Origin: Candidatus Hydrogenedentota bacterium
GTDB taxonomy: Bacteria; Hydrogenedentota; Hydrogenedentia; Hydrogenedentales; JAEUWI01
DNA length: 5,583 bases
NCBI GenBank assembly: GCA_030430835.1
Contig: JAUIKJ010000213.1
Location: 1-5,583, forward strand
Direction: 5' to 3'
Part shown: positions 1 through 5,233 of the stretch, in pieces
How positions within the stretch are numbered: the first letter of the stretch is position 1
Layout of the letters: every line of letters starts with the position of its first letter
Notes under the pieces: model-generated
Told to the model about the DNA's origin: nothing
The model's input: the letters and a program-made list of their open reading frames with translations, nothing else
The model's database searches: none
Program-made: the position numbers and the translations under genes

Positions 1-923
1 CCTCGGGCTTTGTCGGCACGCGCCTGTGCGCCCTCCTCAAGGCGCAGGGCTGGCAGGTAACCGGATGTGACGCCCAGGCCGGTGCGGATGTCCGTGCCTG
101 TGACCTGCGGGATTCGGAATCGGTCGACGCGCTGTTCGCGGCGGCCGATTCCCCGACGCATGTCTTCCATCTGGCGGCGATGACCTTCGTGCCGGCCGCG
201 AACAAGAATCCTGCGGGCGTGATGGAGGTGAACCTGATGGGCACCATCCACGTCGCCGAGGCGATGCAGCGCCATGCGCCGGAGGCACGCCTCGTGTTCA
301 TCGGCAGTGCCGACGCCTATGGGCCACCGCAAACGCTGCCCGTGGCCGAGGACCATCCGCTGAACCCGGGTAACCCCTATGCAATCTCCAAGGCGGCGGC
401 CGATCACTATTGCGCGTTTCTGAGCAAGGCCAGCCGCCTCGACCTTATCCGCCTGCGCCCCTTCAACCACTCGGGTCCGGGCCAGAAAGGCGATTTCGCC
501 CTCACCCGATTCGCACGGGAATCCGCCGCGATTGCCCTGGGACAGCAGGCACCCGAGATCCAGGTGGGCAACCTTGAGGTTGCACGCGATTTCTCCCATG
601 TGGACGACATCATTCGCGGCTACGAAATGGCCGCGATCGCCGGACAGCGCGGCGCGGTGTACAACCTTTGCTCGGGTCAGGCCACCGTGCTGGGCGATGC
701 GATTGCACATTTCAAACGGCGCGCCGGATGCGACATCGCGATCGTACCGAATCCGGAGTTCATGCGTCCGGTGGATGTGCTCAAGGTGGCGGGGTCGCAC
801 GCGCGAATCACCGCCGATACCGGCTGGCAGCCGGAACGCGGCACCACCGCCCTGCTCGACGATCTCTATGATTACTGGTATGCGGAGCTTTCCGGGGCCG
901 GCGCCGCGGCGGACGCCCGCTGA
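1..923 (+). CDS. NAD(P)-dependent SDR, GDP-6-deoxy-D-mannose reductase-like (5' partial)
   Basis: The gene is open from the window edge (codons begin at base 3) to the TGA at 921-923; only a few N-terminal residues seem missing. The first visible residues, SGFVGTRL, are the second half of the Rossmann glycine motif. The extended SDR catalytic set is visible: Ser in GSADAYG (Ser codon 306-308) and the YAISK motif (378-392). RPFNHSGPGQ (456-485), VGNLEVARDFSHVDD and the C-terminal PVDV...ADTGWQPE...LYDYW pattern are typical of Rmd, which reduces GDP-4-dehydro-6-deoxy-D-mannose to GDP-D-rhamnose in the cytoplasm. An ATG at 180 is internal and not the true start, since coding continues upstream of it. 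The stop abuts the ATG of the next gene, so the two are very likely co-transcribed. A GDP-mannose 4,6-dehydratase or another sugar-nucleotide epimerase is the main alternative. Family assignment is firm; the exact substrate is inferred. Confidence 0.85.
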   Translation, partial: SGFVGTRLCALLKAQGWQVTGCDAQAGADVRACDLRDSESVDALFAAADSPTHVFHLAAMTFVPAANKNPAGVMEVNLMGTIHVAEAMQRHAPEARLVFIGSADAYGPPQTLPVAEDHPLNPGNPYAISKAAADHYCAFLSKASRLDLIRLRPFNHSGPGQKGDFALTRFARESAAIALGQQAPEIQVGNLEVARDFSHVDDIIRGYEMAAIAGQRGAVYNLCSGQATVLGDAIAHFKRRAGCDIAIVPNPEFMRPVDVLKVAGSHARITADTGWQPERGTTALLDDLYDYWYAELSGAGAAADAR

Positions 924-1424
924 ATGGACGGCAACTTCGCACCCCGTGAGAAGCGGCGGAACCTGGATGAACTGTCGCAACTGACCCAGGGGCTGCGGCG
1001 CCAGGGCAAGACGGTGGTGTGGACCAACGGCTGCTTCGAGATTCTGCATGCCGGACAGATTGAGTTTCTCATCAAGGCGGCAGGGCTGGCCGATGTGTTT
1101 ATCGTCGGCGTGAACAGCGACGCCTCGGTCGCCGCGCTCAAGGGCAAGGGGCATCCGCTCGCCGCGCTGGACGAGCGCCTGCTGGTCTTGTCGGCCGTGC
1201 AGTGTATTGATTATCTCACGGTCTTTGACGAGCCGAACTGCGCGAACATGCTGCGCGCCTTGCAGCCGGACGTCTACGCCAAGGGCATGCGCCACCTGCA
1301 CGGGAATATCGACGAGGAAGAACGCGCGGTGGTGGAAGCCGCGGGCGGCTGTGTCGCGCTGATCGCGGGCGACCCCGCCAAGTCCACCTCGGCGATCATC
1401 GAGAAAATTCGCGGCGACCGCTGA
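924..1424 (+). CDS. RfaE2/HldE-C-like sugar-phosphate nucleotidyltransferase
   Basis: A 166-residue protein of the cytidylyltransferase-like fold, close in length to stand-alone RfaE2, which transfers AMP to D-glycero-beta-D-manno-heptose 1-phosphate for ADP-heptose synthesis. Visible motifs in order are VVWTNGCFEILHAG (31-44, the phosphate-binding HxGH region), FIVGVNSDASVAALKGKGHP (59-78), ERLLVLSAVQCIDYLTVFDE (84-103), LQPDVYAKG (113-121) and KSTSAIIEKI (153-162, the ISSTxI-type nucleotide loop). Two features depart from the family: the second His of HxGH is Gln (HAGQ, 42-45), and the usual KGGDY is replaced by KGMRHLHGNID. Its ATG begins on the base after the upstream TGA, with a GGA at 911-913 as a possible weak ribosome site, so translational coupling is likely. 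Context points to nucleotide-sugar supply for a surface glycan. Because of the changed motif, the sugar and nucleotide, and even activity, are uncertain. Confidence 0.85.
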   Translation: MDGNFAPREKRRNLDELSQLTQGLRRQGKTVVWTNGCFEILHAGQIEFLIKAAGLADVFIVGVNSDASVAALKGKGHPLAALDERLLVLSAVQCIDYLTVFDEPNCANMLRALQPDVYAKGMRHLHGNIDEEERAVVEAAGGCVALIAGDPAKSTSAIIEKIRGDR

Positions 1425-1430
1425 GCCGCC

Positions 1431-1907
1431 ATGCCGGCCACGCGACAATACACCTTCTCCATCGAGTCTCATCTCGCCACGCCGCGGGAAGAAGTATGGG
1501 CACACGCTTCGTCGATGCGCGGTGTGAACCGGGAGTTGATGCCGGTCGTCCGGATGACCTACCCGAAGGAAGCGGAACAGCTCGACATCACGGCGGCGCC
1601 GCTCGGGGAGGTCCTGTTTACGAGCACGCTGCTGCTCTTTGGGTTCATTCCTTTCGACCGTCATTACCTGTGTCTCGAATCGCTCACGCCAGGGGAAGGC
1701 TTCCGCGAGAGATCGACATCGATTCAACAGCGGGTGTGGATTCATGAGCGGGGGTTGCGCGATATCCCGGGCGGGTGCGCGGTGCGTGACGAGATCGCCT
1801 TCTGCCCGCGTATCGCGATGTTCGGACCACTACTCGCGCCTGTAATCCGCGCCGTATTCCGGAAGCGGCACGCGACCCTGCGCAGGTGCTTCGGGGAACT
1901 GCGCTGA
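1431..1907 (+). CDS. SRPBCC (START/polyketide-cyclase-like) family protein
   Basis: A 158-residue soluble protein with the layout of the SRPBCC helix-grip fold. It has a first strand followed by the characteristic ATPREEVWAHASS helix (17-29), which matches the usual 'xxPxExVWxxxxd' start. Next come a run of hydrophobic strands including GEVLFTSTLLLFGFIPFDRHY, a charged strand (VRDEIAF), and a long C-terminal helix ending in VFRKRHATLRRCFGEL, a common ending in this group. The fold holds a hydrophobic cavity that binds lipids or other small ligands; no catalytic residues can be named here. The start lies 6 bases after the preceding stop and has only a poor Shine-Dalgarno match, consistent with translation coupled to the upstream gene. 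No signal peptide or membrane span is evident. The ligand is unknown. It is the last gene of the unit, followed by an 80-base gap with a promoter. Confidence 0.7.
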   Translation: MPATRQYTFSIESHLATPREEVWAHASSMRGVNRELMPVVRMTYPKEAEQLDITAAPLGEVLFTSTLLLFGFIPFDRHYLCLESLTPGEGFRERSTSIQQRVWIHERGLRDIPGGCAVRDEIAFCPRIAMFGPLLAPVIRAVFRKRHATLRRCFGELR

Positions 1908-1920
1908 CCCCGCGCCGTGC

Positions 1921-1951
1921 TTGACCGCGCGCCCCGCGCGGGCGCTACACT
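1921..1951 (+). promoter_or_regulatory. Possible sigma70-type promoter for xylB
   Basis: TTGACC (1921-1926) matches five of six -35 bases and TACACT (1946-1951) resembles a -10 box. The spacer of 19 bases is longer than the ideal 17, which lowers confidence. It contains a 10-base perfect palindrome, CCCGCGCGGG (1933-1942), which could be an operator or only GC-rich sequence. The site lies in the 80-base gap before xylB, about 36 bases upstream of the start codon. Confidence 0.4.
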
Positions 1952-1974
1952 CTCCCCTTCACACCAAGCGCTAC

Positions 1975-1980
1975 GGGAGA
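1975..1980 (+). promoter_or_regulatory. Ribosome binding site of xylB
   Basis: GGGAGA lies 7 bases before the ATG at 1988. It fixes that ATG as the start, which also places the conserved IVLGLDVGTSGTK motif right at the N-terminus as expected for the family. Confidence 0.65.
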
Positions 1981-1987
1981 TGCCGTC

Positions 1988-3511
1988 ATGGGAATCGTAT
2001 TGGGACTGGACGTGGGCACGAGCGGCACGAAGGCGGTCGCCATCGACGCTGGGGGAAGACTGCTGGCGTCGGCGCTGGTGGAGTATCCGCTGCACAGCCC
2101 CAAGCCCAACTGGGCGGAACAGGACCCGGCGGACTGGAAGCGGGCGGCGATTGAGGCGTTAACGAAGCTTGCCTCGGAAATTGACCCGGCGGAAGTGAAG
2201 GGCATCGGCCTGACGGGGCAGATGCATGGCTCGGTCTTTCTGGACAAGAACAATGACGTGCTGCGTCCCGCGCTGCTGTGGTGCGACCAGCGCACCGCCG
2301 CGCAGTGCGACGCGATCACGGAGAAGGTTGGCGAGGCGCGCCTCATCGAGATGGTGTCGAACCCCGCGTTGACCGGCTTCACTGCGCCGAAGATCTTGTG
2401 GCTGCGCGACGAAGAGCCGCAGCACTACGAGAAGCTGCACAAGGTGCTGCTGCCGAAGGACTATATCCGCTGGGTGCTGACGGGCGAGTACGCGACAGAT
2501 GTCGCGGACGCGTCCGGCACCTTGCTCTTCGACGTGAAAAACCGATGCTGGCACGAGGGCCTCATGCGCGAACTGGGGATCGATCCGGATCTCATGCCGC
2601 GGGCCTATGAAGGCCCGGAGGTGACGGGCACGCTCAGTGCCGAGGCGGCGGCAGTGACGGGATTGCCTGCGGGGATCCCCGTGGTGGCGGGCGGCGGGGA
2701 CCAGGCGGCGGGCGGTATCGGCTGTGGCATCGTGCGGCCGGGAATTATCTCGTCGTCCATGGGGACCAGCGGCGTGGTCTTTGCCTTTGCCGACCAGGTG
2801 TCGACCGATCCGGAGGGACGCGTACACACCTTCTGTCATTCCGTGCCGGGCAAGTGGCATGTGATGGGTGTGATGCTGAGCGCGGGTGGCGCGTTGCAGT
2901 GGTTCCGCAATGCGCTCTGCGCGGAAGAGGTCGCGCGCGGTAAGCAGGCAGGCCGCGACCCCTACGAATACATCACTGCGTCGGCGGCGGAGATTCCGAT
3001 TGGCGCGGAGGGGTTGACCTTTCTCCCTTACCTTACGGGTGAACGCACACCGCACAAGGATCCCTATGCCAAGGGCGCGTTTATTGGCCTGTCGCTGCGG
3101 CACACGAAGGCGCACATGGCGCGCGCGGTGCTGGAAGGCGTGGCCTTTGGCATGCGCGACAGTCTGGAGATCATGCGCGGAATGGGCGTGGCGGTGAGTG
3201 AGATTCGCGCTTCGGGCGGTGGTGCGCGCAGCGCGCTCTGGCGGGAGATCCTCGCGGACACGGGCCGCGCACCGATGGTGCGTATCAATGTAGACGAAGG
3301 CCCTGCCTATGGCGCAGCGATTCTCGCGAGTGTGGCGGCGGGTCTGCATGGCACGGTCGAGGGCGCCTGCGATGCCATCATCGCAGAAGTGGACCGGACC
3401 ACGCCGGACGAGGCGCGCGCCGCGCAGTATGATCCCTGGTTCGCGGAGTATCAGGCGGCCTATACCGCGCTCGCGCCGGCCTTCAAGCGGAGCGCCGCGC
3501 TGTTGCAGTAG
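1988..3511 (+). CDS. xylB: Xylulokinase (FGGY carbohydrate kinase)
   Basis: Complete 507-residue cytoplasmic kinase that phosphorylates D-xylulose with ATP to D-xylulose 5-phosphate, feeding the pentose phosphate pathway. The N-terminal ATPase motif LGLDVGTSGTK (5-15) opens the first actin-like domain. TGQMHG (76-81) is the sugar-binding signature that separates xylulokinases from glycerol and gluconate kinases. LLWCDQRT and LLPKDYIRWVLTGEY follow as in typical XylB. GGGDQ carries the catalytic base Asp238, close to the position in the E. coli enzyme. The second domain has SMGTSGVV, PYLTGERTPHKDPYAKGAFIGL, HMARAVLEGVAFGMRDSLEIM and the C-terminal FGGY signature GGGARSALWREILAD (from 410). Length is normal and nothing key is missing. 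No xylose isomerase or transporter is visible beside it. It has its own ribosome site and a likely promoter, so it is probably transcribed separately from the glycan unit upstream. A related xylulose-like substrate cannot be excluded. Confidence 0.95.
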   Translation: MGIVLGLDVGTSGTKAVAIDAGGRLLASALVEYPLHSPKPNWAEQDPADWKRAAIEALTKLASEIDPAEVKGIGLTGQMHGSVFLDKNNDVLRPALLWCDQRTAAQCDAITEKVGEARLIEMVSNPALTGFTAPKILWLRDEEPQHYEKLHKVLLPKDYIRWVLTGEYATDVADASGTLLFDVKNRCWHEGLMRELGIDPDLMPRAYEGPEVTGTLSAEAAAVTGLPAGIPVVAGGGDQAAGGIGCGIVRPGIISSSMGTSGVVFAFADQVSTDPEGRVHTFCHSVPGKWHVMGVMLSAGGALQWFRNALCAEEVARGKQAGRDPYEYITASAAEIPIGAEGLTFLPYLTGERTPHKDPYAKGAFIGLSLRHTKAHMARAVLEGVAFGMRDSLEIMRGMGVAVSEIRASGGGARSALWREILADTGRAPMVRINVDEGPAYGAAILASVAAGLHGTVEGACDAIIAEVDRTTPDEARAAQYDPWFAEYQAAYTALAPAFKRSAALLQ

Positions 3512-3572
3512 TGGGTGGTGTAGTGGACTGCGCCGTGGTGTTGGCGCACACAGCATTGCTCGAAGACTCGCA

Positions 3573-3617
3573 ATACCGTGCCACACGGGTTCTGATCCCA
3601 TCACGGTGCCACGGTAT
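3573..3617. repeat. 8-base inverted repeat ATACCGTG / CACGGTAT
   Basis: ATACCGTG (3573-3580) and CACGGTAT (3610-3617) are perfect reverse complements 29 bases apart. Two further CACGG copies lie between them at 3584-3588 and 3602-3606, so the left arm can pair with any of three partners. The right arm's last two bases are shared with the hairpin at 3616-3635. Confidence 0.5.
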
Positions 3618-3635
3618 CCCGCGTCTGCGCGGGAT
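3616..3635 (+). terminator. Strong GC hairpin downstream of xylB (no U-tract)
   Basis: ATCCCGCG (3616-3623) and CGCGGGAT (3628-3635) form a perfect 8-base-pair stem with a TCTG loop, about 105 bases after the xylB stop. No T-run follows, so it is not a classic intrinsic terminator. It could protect the 3' end of the xylB transcript, assist Rho-dependent ending, or be a single copy of a REP-like palindrome dispersed in the genome. Confidence 0.4.
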
Positions 3636-3688
3636 GCTGTGCAATCCCAACATGATGGCTACCTCCTCCGAAGTACGCGAAGCAGGTA

Positions 3689-3718
3689 TCGACTCGGACC
3701 GGGTGCGCCCTTTAGAAT
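3689..3718 (+). promoter_or_regulatory. Possible sigma70-type promoter for the isomerase-like gene
   Basis: TAGAAT (3713-3718) matches five of six -10 consensus bases. TCGACT (3689-3694), 18 bases upstream, matches four of six -35 bases. A transcript from about 3725 would give a short leader of some 25 bases that includes the ribosome site at 3739-3743. Confidence 0.4.
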
Positions 3719-3738
3719 GGGGCTTCCTATGAACGAGT

Positions 3739-3743
3739 GAGGT
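3739..3743 (+). promoter_or_regulatory. Ribosome binding site that selects the GTG start
   Basis: GAGGT lies 6 bases before the GTG at 3750. An in-frame TGA at 3738-3740 rules out a start further upstream, so the GTG is the best supported start of the isomerase-like gene. Confidence 0.65.
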
Positions 3744-3749
3744 ATTCCC

Positions 3750-5012
3750 GTGACTGCGAACGAGACTTTATTTGACCGTGACAACGCCGTCGGCCTGCGC
3801 AATACCGTGCAGCGAATTGTGCAAGAAACCCCGGTGCTGGACATGCACACGCACCTCTACGCCCCCGCCTTCGGCGAGCTGCTGCTCTGGGGTATCGACG
3901 AGCTGCTGACCTACCACTATCTCGTCGCAGAGTTCTTTCTCGCGTCGGACATGCCCTACGACGCCTTCTGGGCGCTGGACAAGAAGGCGCAGGCGGACGC
4001 AATCTGGAAGACGCTCTTCGTCGACCACTCCCCGATCAGCGAAGCCTGTCGCGGGGTCATCACCGTACTCGACCGCCTGGGTCTCGACCCCGGCGCACGC
4101 GACCTGGAAGGCTATCGCGCGTGGTTCGCGGCGCAGACGCCGGAAGCGCAGGTGGACCGGACCTTCAAGACGGCCAACATCTCCGCGGCGGTGATGACGA
4201 ATGACCCCTTCGATACCCTCGAGCGGCCCGTCTGGGAAGCCGCGCTCAAGGGTGATCCGCGCTTTCTTGCGGCGCTGCGGATTGATCCCCTGCTGAACGA
4301 TTGGGCGGGATCCTGGGAGCGGCTCAAGGGCTGGGGCTACGACGTGGAGGCCGCGTTGAACGACAAGACCCTCGCCGAGGTGCAGCGCTTCCTGAGCGAT
4401 TGGCTCACGAAGATGGACGCGCGCTATATGGCCGTGTCACTCCCGCCGGACTTCGCCTTTCCCGAGGACTCGCCGCGCGCAAAGATCCTCGCCGAGGCCG
4501 TGCTGCCCGCGGCGCGCGCGCACGGCGTGCCCTTCGCCATGATGATCGGCGTGACACGACAGGTGAACCCCGCGTTGCGTCTCGCCGGCGACGGCGTCGG
4601 CACGTCCTCCCTCGCGCCGGTCGAGCATCTCTGCGCGGCTTTCCCGGAGAACAAGTTCATGGTGACCATGCTCGCGCGCGAGAACCAGCACGCGCTCTGC
4701 GTCGCCGCACGCAAGTTCCGCAATCTGCTCCTCTTCGGCTGCTGGTGGTTCCTGAACAACCCGAGCCTCATCGAAGAGATGACCCGCATGCGCCTCGAAC
4801 TCCTCGGCCCCAGCGTCGTGCCCCAGCACTCCGACGCCCGCGTCCTCGAGCAGGTCATCTACAAATGGGCGCACTCCCGCGAGATCATCACCCGCGTCCT
4901 CCGCCACAAATACGCCGACCTCGTCGAGGCCGGCTGGCGCATCAGCGAAGCGGAAATCCAGCGGGATGTGAAGCAGTTGCTCGGCGGTAATTTCGAGAAA
5001 TTTGTGGGGTAG
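3750..5012 (+). CDS. Uronate (glucuronate) isomerase-like amidohydrolase-superfamily protein
   Basis: A 420-residue cytoplasmic TIM-barrel protein with a GTG start. After a short N-terminal helix, PVLDMHTHLYAP (28-39) gives the strand-1 HxH metal ligands (His33, His35), as in UxaC 'DxHCHL'. MTNDPFDTLE (149-158) corresponds to the UxaC 'TTDDPxDxLE' stretch and ALRIDPLL (175-182) to 'xFRPDxAL'. FGCWWFLNNP (329-338) corresponds to 'xGSGWWFND'. HSDAR (360-364) supplies the strand-8 aspartate, Asp362, and is followed by the usual helix with EIITRVL. UxaC interconverts uronates such as D-glucuronate and D-fructuronate. This protein is shorter than typical UxaC (about 470) and diverges across the middle, where the family's 'HxGAxRNNN' stretch reads MMIGVTRQVNP (264-274). 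Family membership is well supported by ordered motifs; the substrate is inferred and may differ from glucuronate. It sits alone between two intergenic regions, probably monocistronic. Confidence 0.75.
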   Translation: MTANETLFDRDNAVGLRNTVQRIVQETPVLDMHTHLYAPAFGELLLWGIDELLTYHYLVAEFFLASDMPYDAFWALDKKAQADAIWKTLFVDHSPISEACRGVITVLDRLGLDPGARDLEGYRAWFAAQTPEAQVDRTFKTANISAAVMTNDPFDTLERPVWEAALKGDPRFLAALRIDPLLNDWAGSWERLKGWGYDVEAALNDKTLAEVQRFLSDWLTKMDARYMAVSLPPDFAFPEDSPRAKILAEAVLPAARAHGVPFAMMIGVTRQVNPALRLAGDGVGTSSLAPVEHLCAAFPENKFMVTMLARENQHALCVAARKFRNLLLFGCWWFLNNPSLIEEMTRMRLELLGPSVVPQHSDARVLEQVIYKWAHSREIITRVLRHKYADLVEAGWRISEAEIQRDVKQLLGGNFEKFVG

Positions 5013-5037
5013 AAGGCCGTCACAGGAACGGCTAATT

Positions 5038-5066
5038 TACTGCTAATTGCGACTGAATTAGCAGTA
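5038..5066. repeat. 11-base perfect inverted repeat after the isomerase-like gene
   Basis: TACTGCTAATT (5038-5048) and AATTAGCAGTA (5056-5066) are exact reverse complements around a 7-base loop, starting 26 bases after the isomerase stop codon. The stem is AT-rich and no T-run follows, so a terminator role is possible but unproven. Its arms contain two of the GCTAA/TTAGC cores, and AATTAGCAGT recurs at 5193-5202. Confidence 0.6.
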
Positions 5067-5085
5067 GGCGCCATTAGAATTCCAT

Positions 5086-5100
5086 AAAATCACGGATTTT
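5086..5100 (+). terminator. Weak AT-rich hairpin, possible terminator
   Basis: AAAATC (5086-5091) and GATTTT (5095-5100) form a 6-base-pair stem with a 3-base ACG loop. The second arm provides four Ts, then CTT. The stem is too AT-rich to be a convincing intrinsic terminator, but it lies where transcription from the isomerase-like gene should end. Confidence 0.25.
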
Positions 5101-5123
5101 CTTATAGCTAATTTGAGCTAATT

Positions 5124-5140
5124 ATAGCTAAATTAGCTAT
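5124..5140. promoter_or_regulatory. Probable operator palindrome overlapping the -35 box
   Basis: ATAGCTAAATTAGCTAT is a perfect palindrome of two 8-base arms around a single central A (5132). It contains the 5127 and 5133 cores of the array, and its last base is the first base of the proposed -35 box, a position suited to repression of the Fic gene. This is inferred from geometry. Confidence 0.5.
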
Positions 5141-5168
5141 TGATTCCTGTGAAGAATGCTGCTATAAA
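5140..5168 (+). promoter_or_regulatory. Probable sigma70-type promoter of the fic gene
   Basis: TTGATT (5140-5145) and TATAAA (5163-5168) are separated by exactly 17 bases, a good match to the sigma70 consensus. Transcription would begin near 5175, inside the right-hand run of TTAGC repeats, and give a leader of about 60 bases. Repeat runs on both sides suggest that a bound protein would block or loop this promoter. Confidence 0.55.
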
Positions 5169-5233
5169 CTAATTTAGCTTTAGTTAGCTTTAAATTAGCA
5201 GTTTGTAACTCGTTTTATACCAGAGTTTTAAAG

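Larger units (their letters stand above)
3512..3749. other. Intergenic region between xylB and the isomerase-like gene
   Basis: This 238-base gap holds no supportable gene. It contains two sets of inverted repeats in its middle (3573-3635), then about 50 bases without evident structure, and finally a promoter-like pair and Shine-Dalgarno sequence serving the downstream gene. Its composition is close to that of the flanking genes, unlike the AT-rich gap at 5013-5233. Confidence 0.6.
5031..5199. repeat. Phased GCTAA/TTAGC repeat array (ten copies)
   Basis: GCTAA occurs at 5031, 5042, 5107, 5117 and 5127. Its reverse complement TTAGC occurs at 5058, 5133, 5174, 5184 and 5195. Neighbours within a run are 10 or 11 bases apart, so they lie on one face of the helix. 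The cores usually carry an AT extension (GCTAATT, or AATTAGC on the other strand). GCTAA copies are mainly to the left and TTAGC copies mainly to the right, giving the region an overall dyad. The pattern fits cooperative binding sites for a DNA-binding protein rather than a CRISPR or coding repeat. Confidence 0.75.
5013..5233. other. AT-rich intergenic regulatory region upstream of fic
   Basis: This 221-base gap has no coding sequence. Its base composition is sharply different from the rest: 5101-5200 has only 28 G or C in 100 bases, against clearly GC-rich genes on the left. It holds the GCTAA/TTAGC repeat array, an 11-base perfect inverted repeat near the isomerase stop, a small AT-rich hairpin and the promoter-like pair for the Fic gene. 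Confidence 0.8.

Noticed and set aside
1942..1974. Direct repeat GCGCTAC at 1942-1948 and 1968-1974 before xylB
   Set aside because: Two 7-base copies 26 bases apart in GC-rich sequence are weak evidence for an operator, and no further copy or dyad supports it.
2159..3604. A 481-codon open frame on the - strand across xylB
   Set aside because: It lies antisense to a clearly functional xylulokinase, its translation is rich in Arg, His and Ala with no recognisable domain, and such long antisense frames are common in GC-rich genes.
3511..3732. A 73-codon + strand frame between xylB and the isomerase-like gene
   Set aside because: It begins on the last base of the xylB stop, runs through the hairpins and the promoter-like pair, has no ribosome site, and shows no recognisable protein features.
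3729..3740. A tiny ATG-AAC-GAG-TGA frame just before the isomerase-like gene
   Set aside because: It could be read as a leader peptide, but three codons with no ribosome site of its own or regulatory codons are better explained by chance.
4301..4990. A 229-codon + strand frame inside the isomerase-like gene
   Set aside because: The translation is dominated by Arg, Gly and Ala with no fold or motif. The overlapping frame has ordered family motifs and a good ribosome site.
5031..5199. CRISPR array
   Set aside because: The repeated unit is only 5-8 bases, occurs in both orientations and is spaced by 10-11 bases within runs; there are no spacers of CRISPR length or cas genes.
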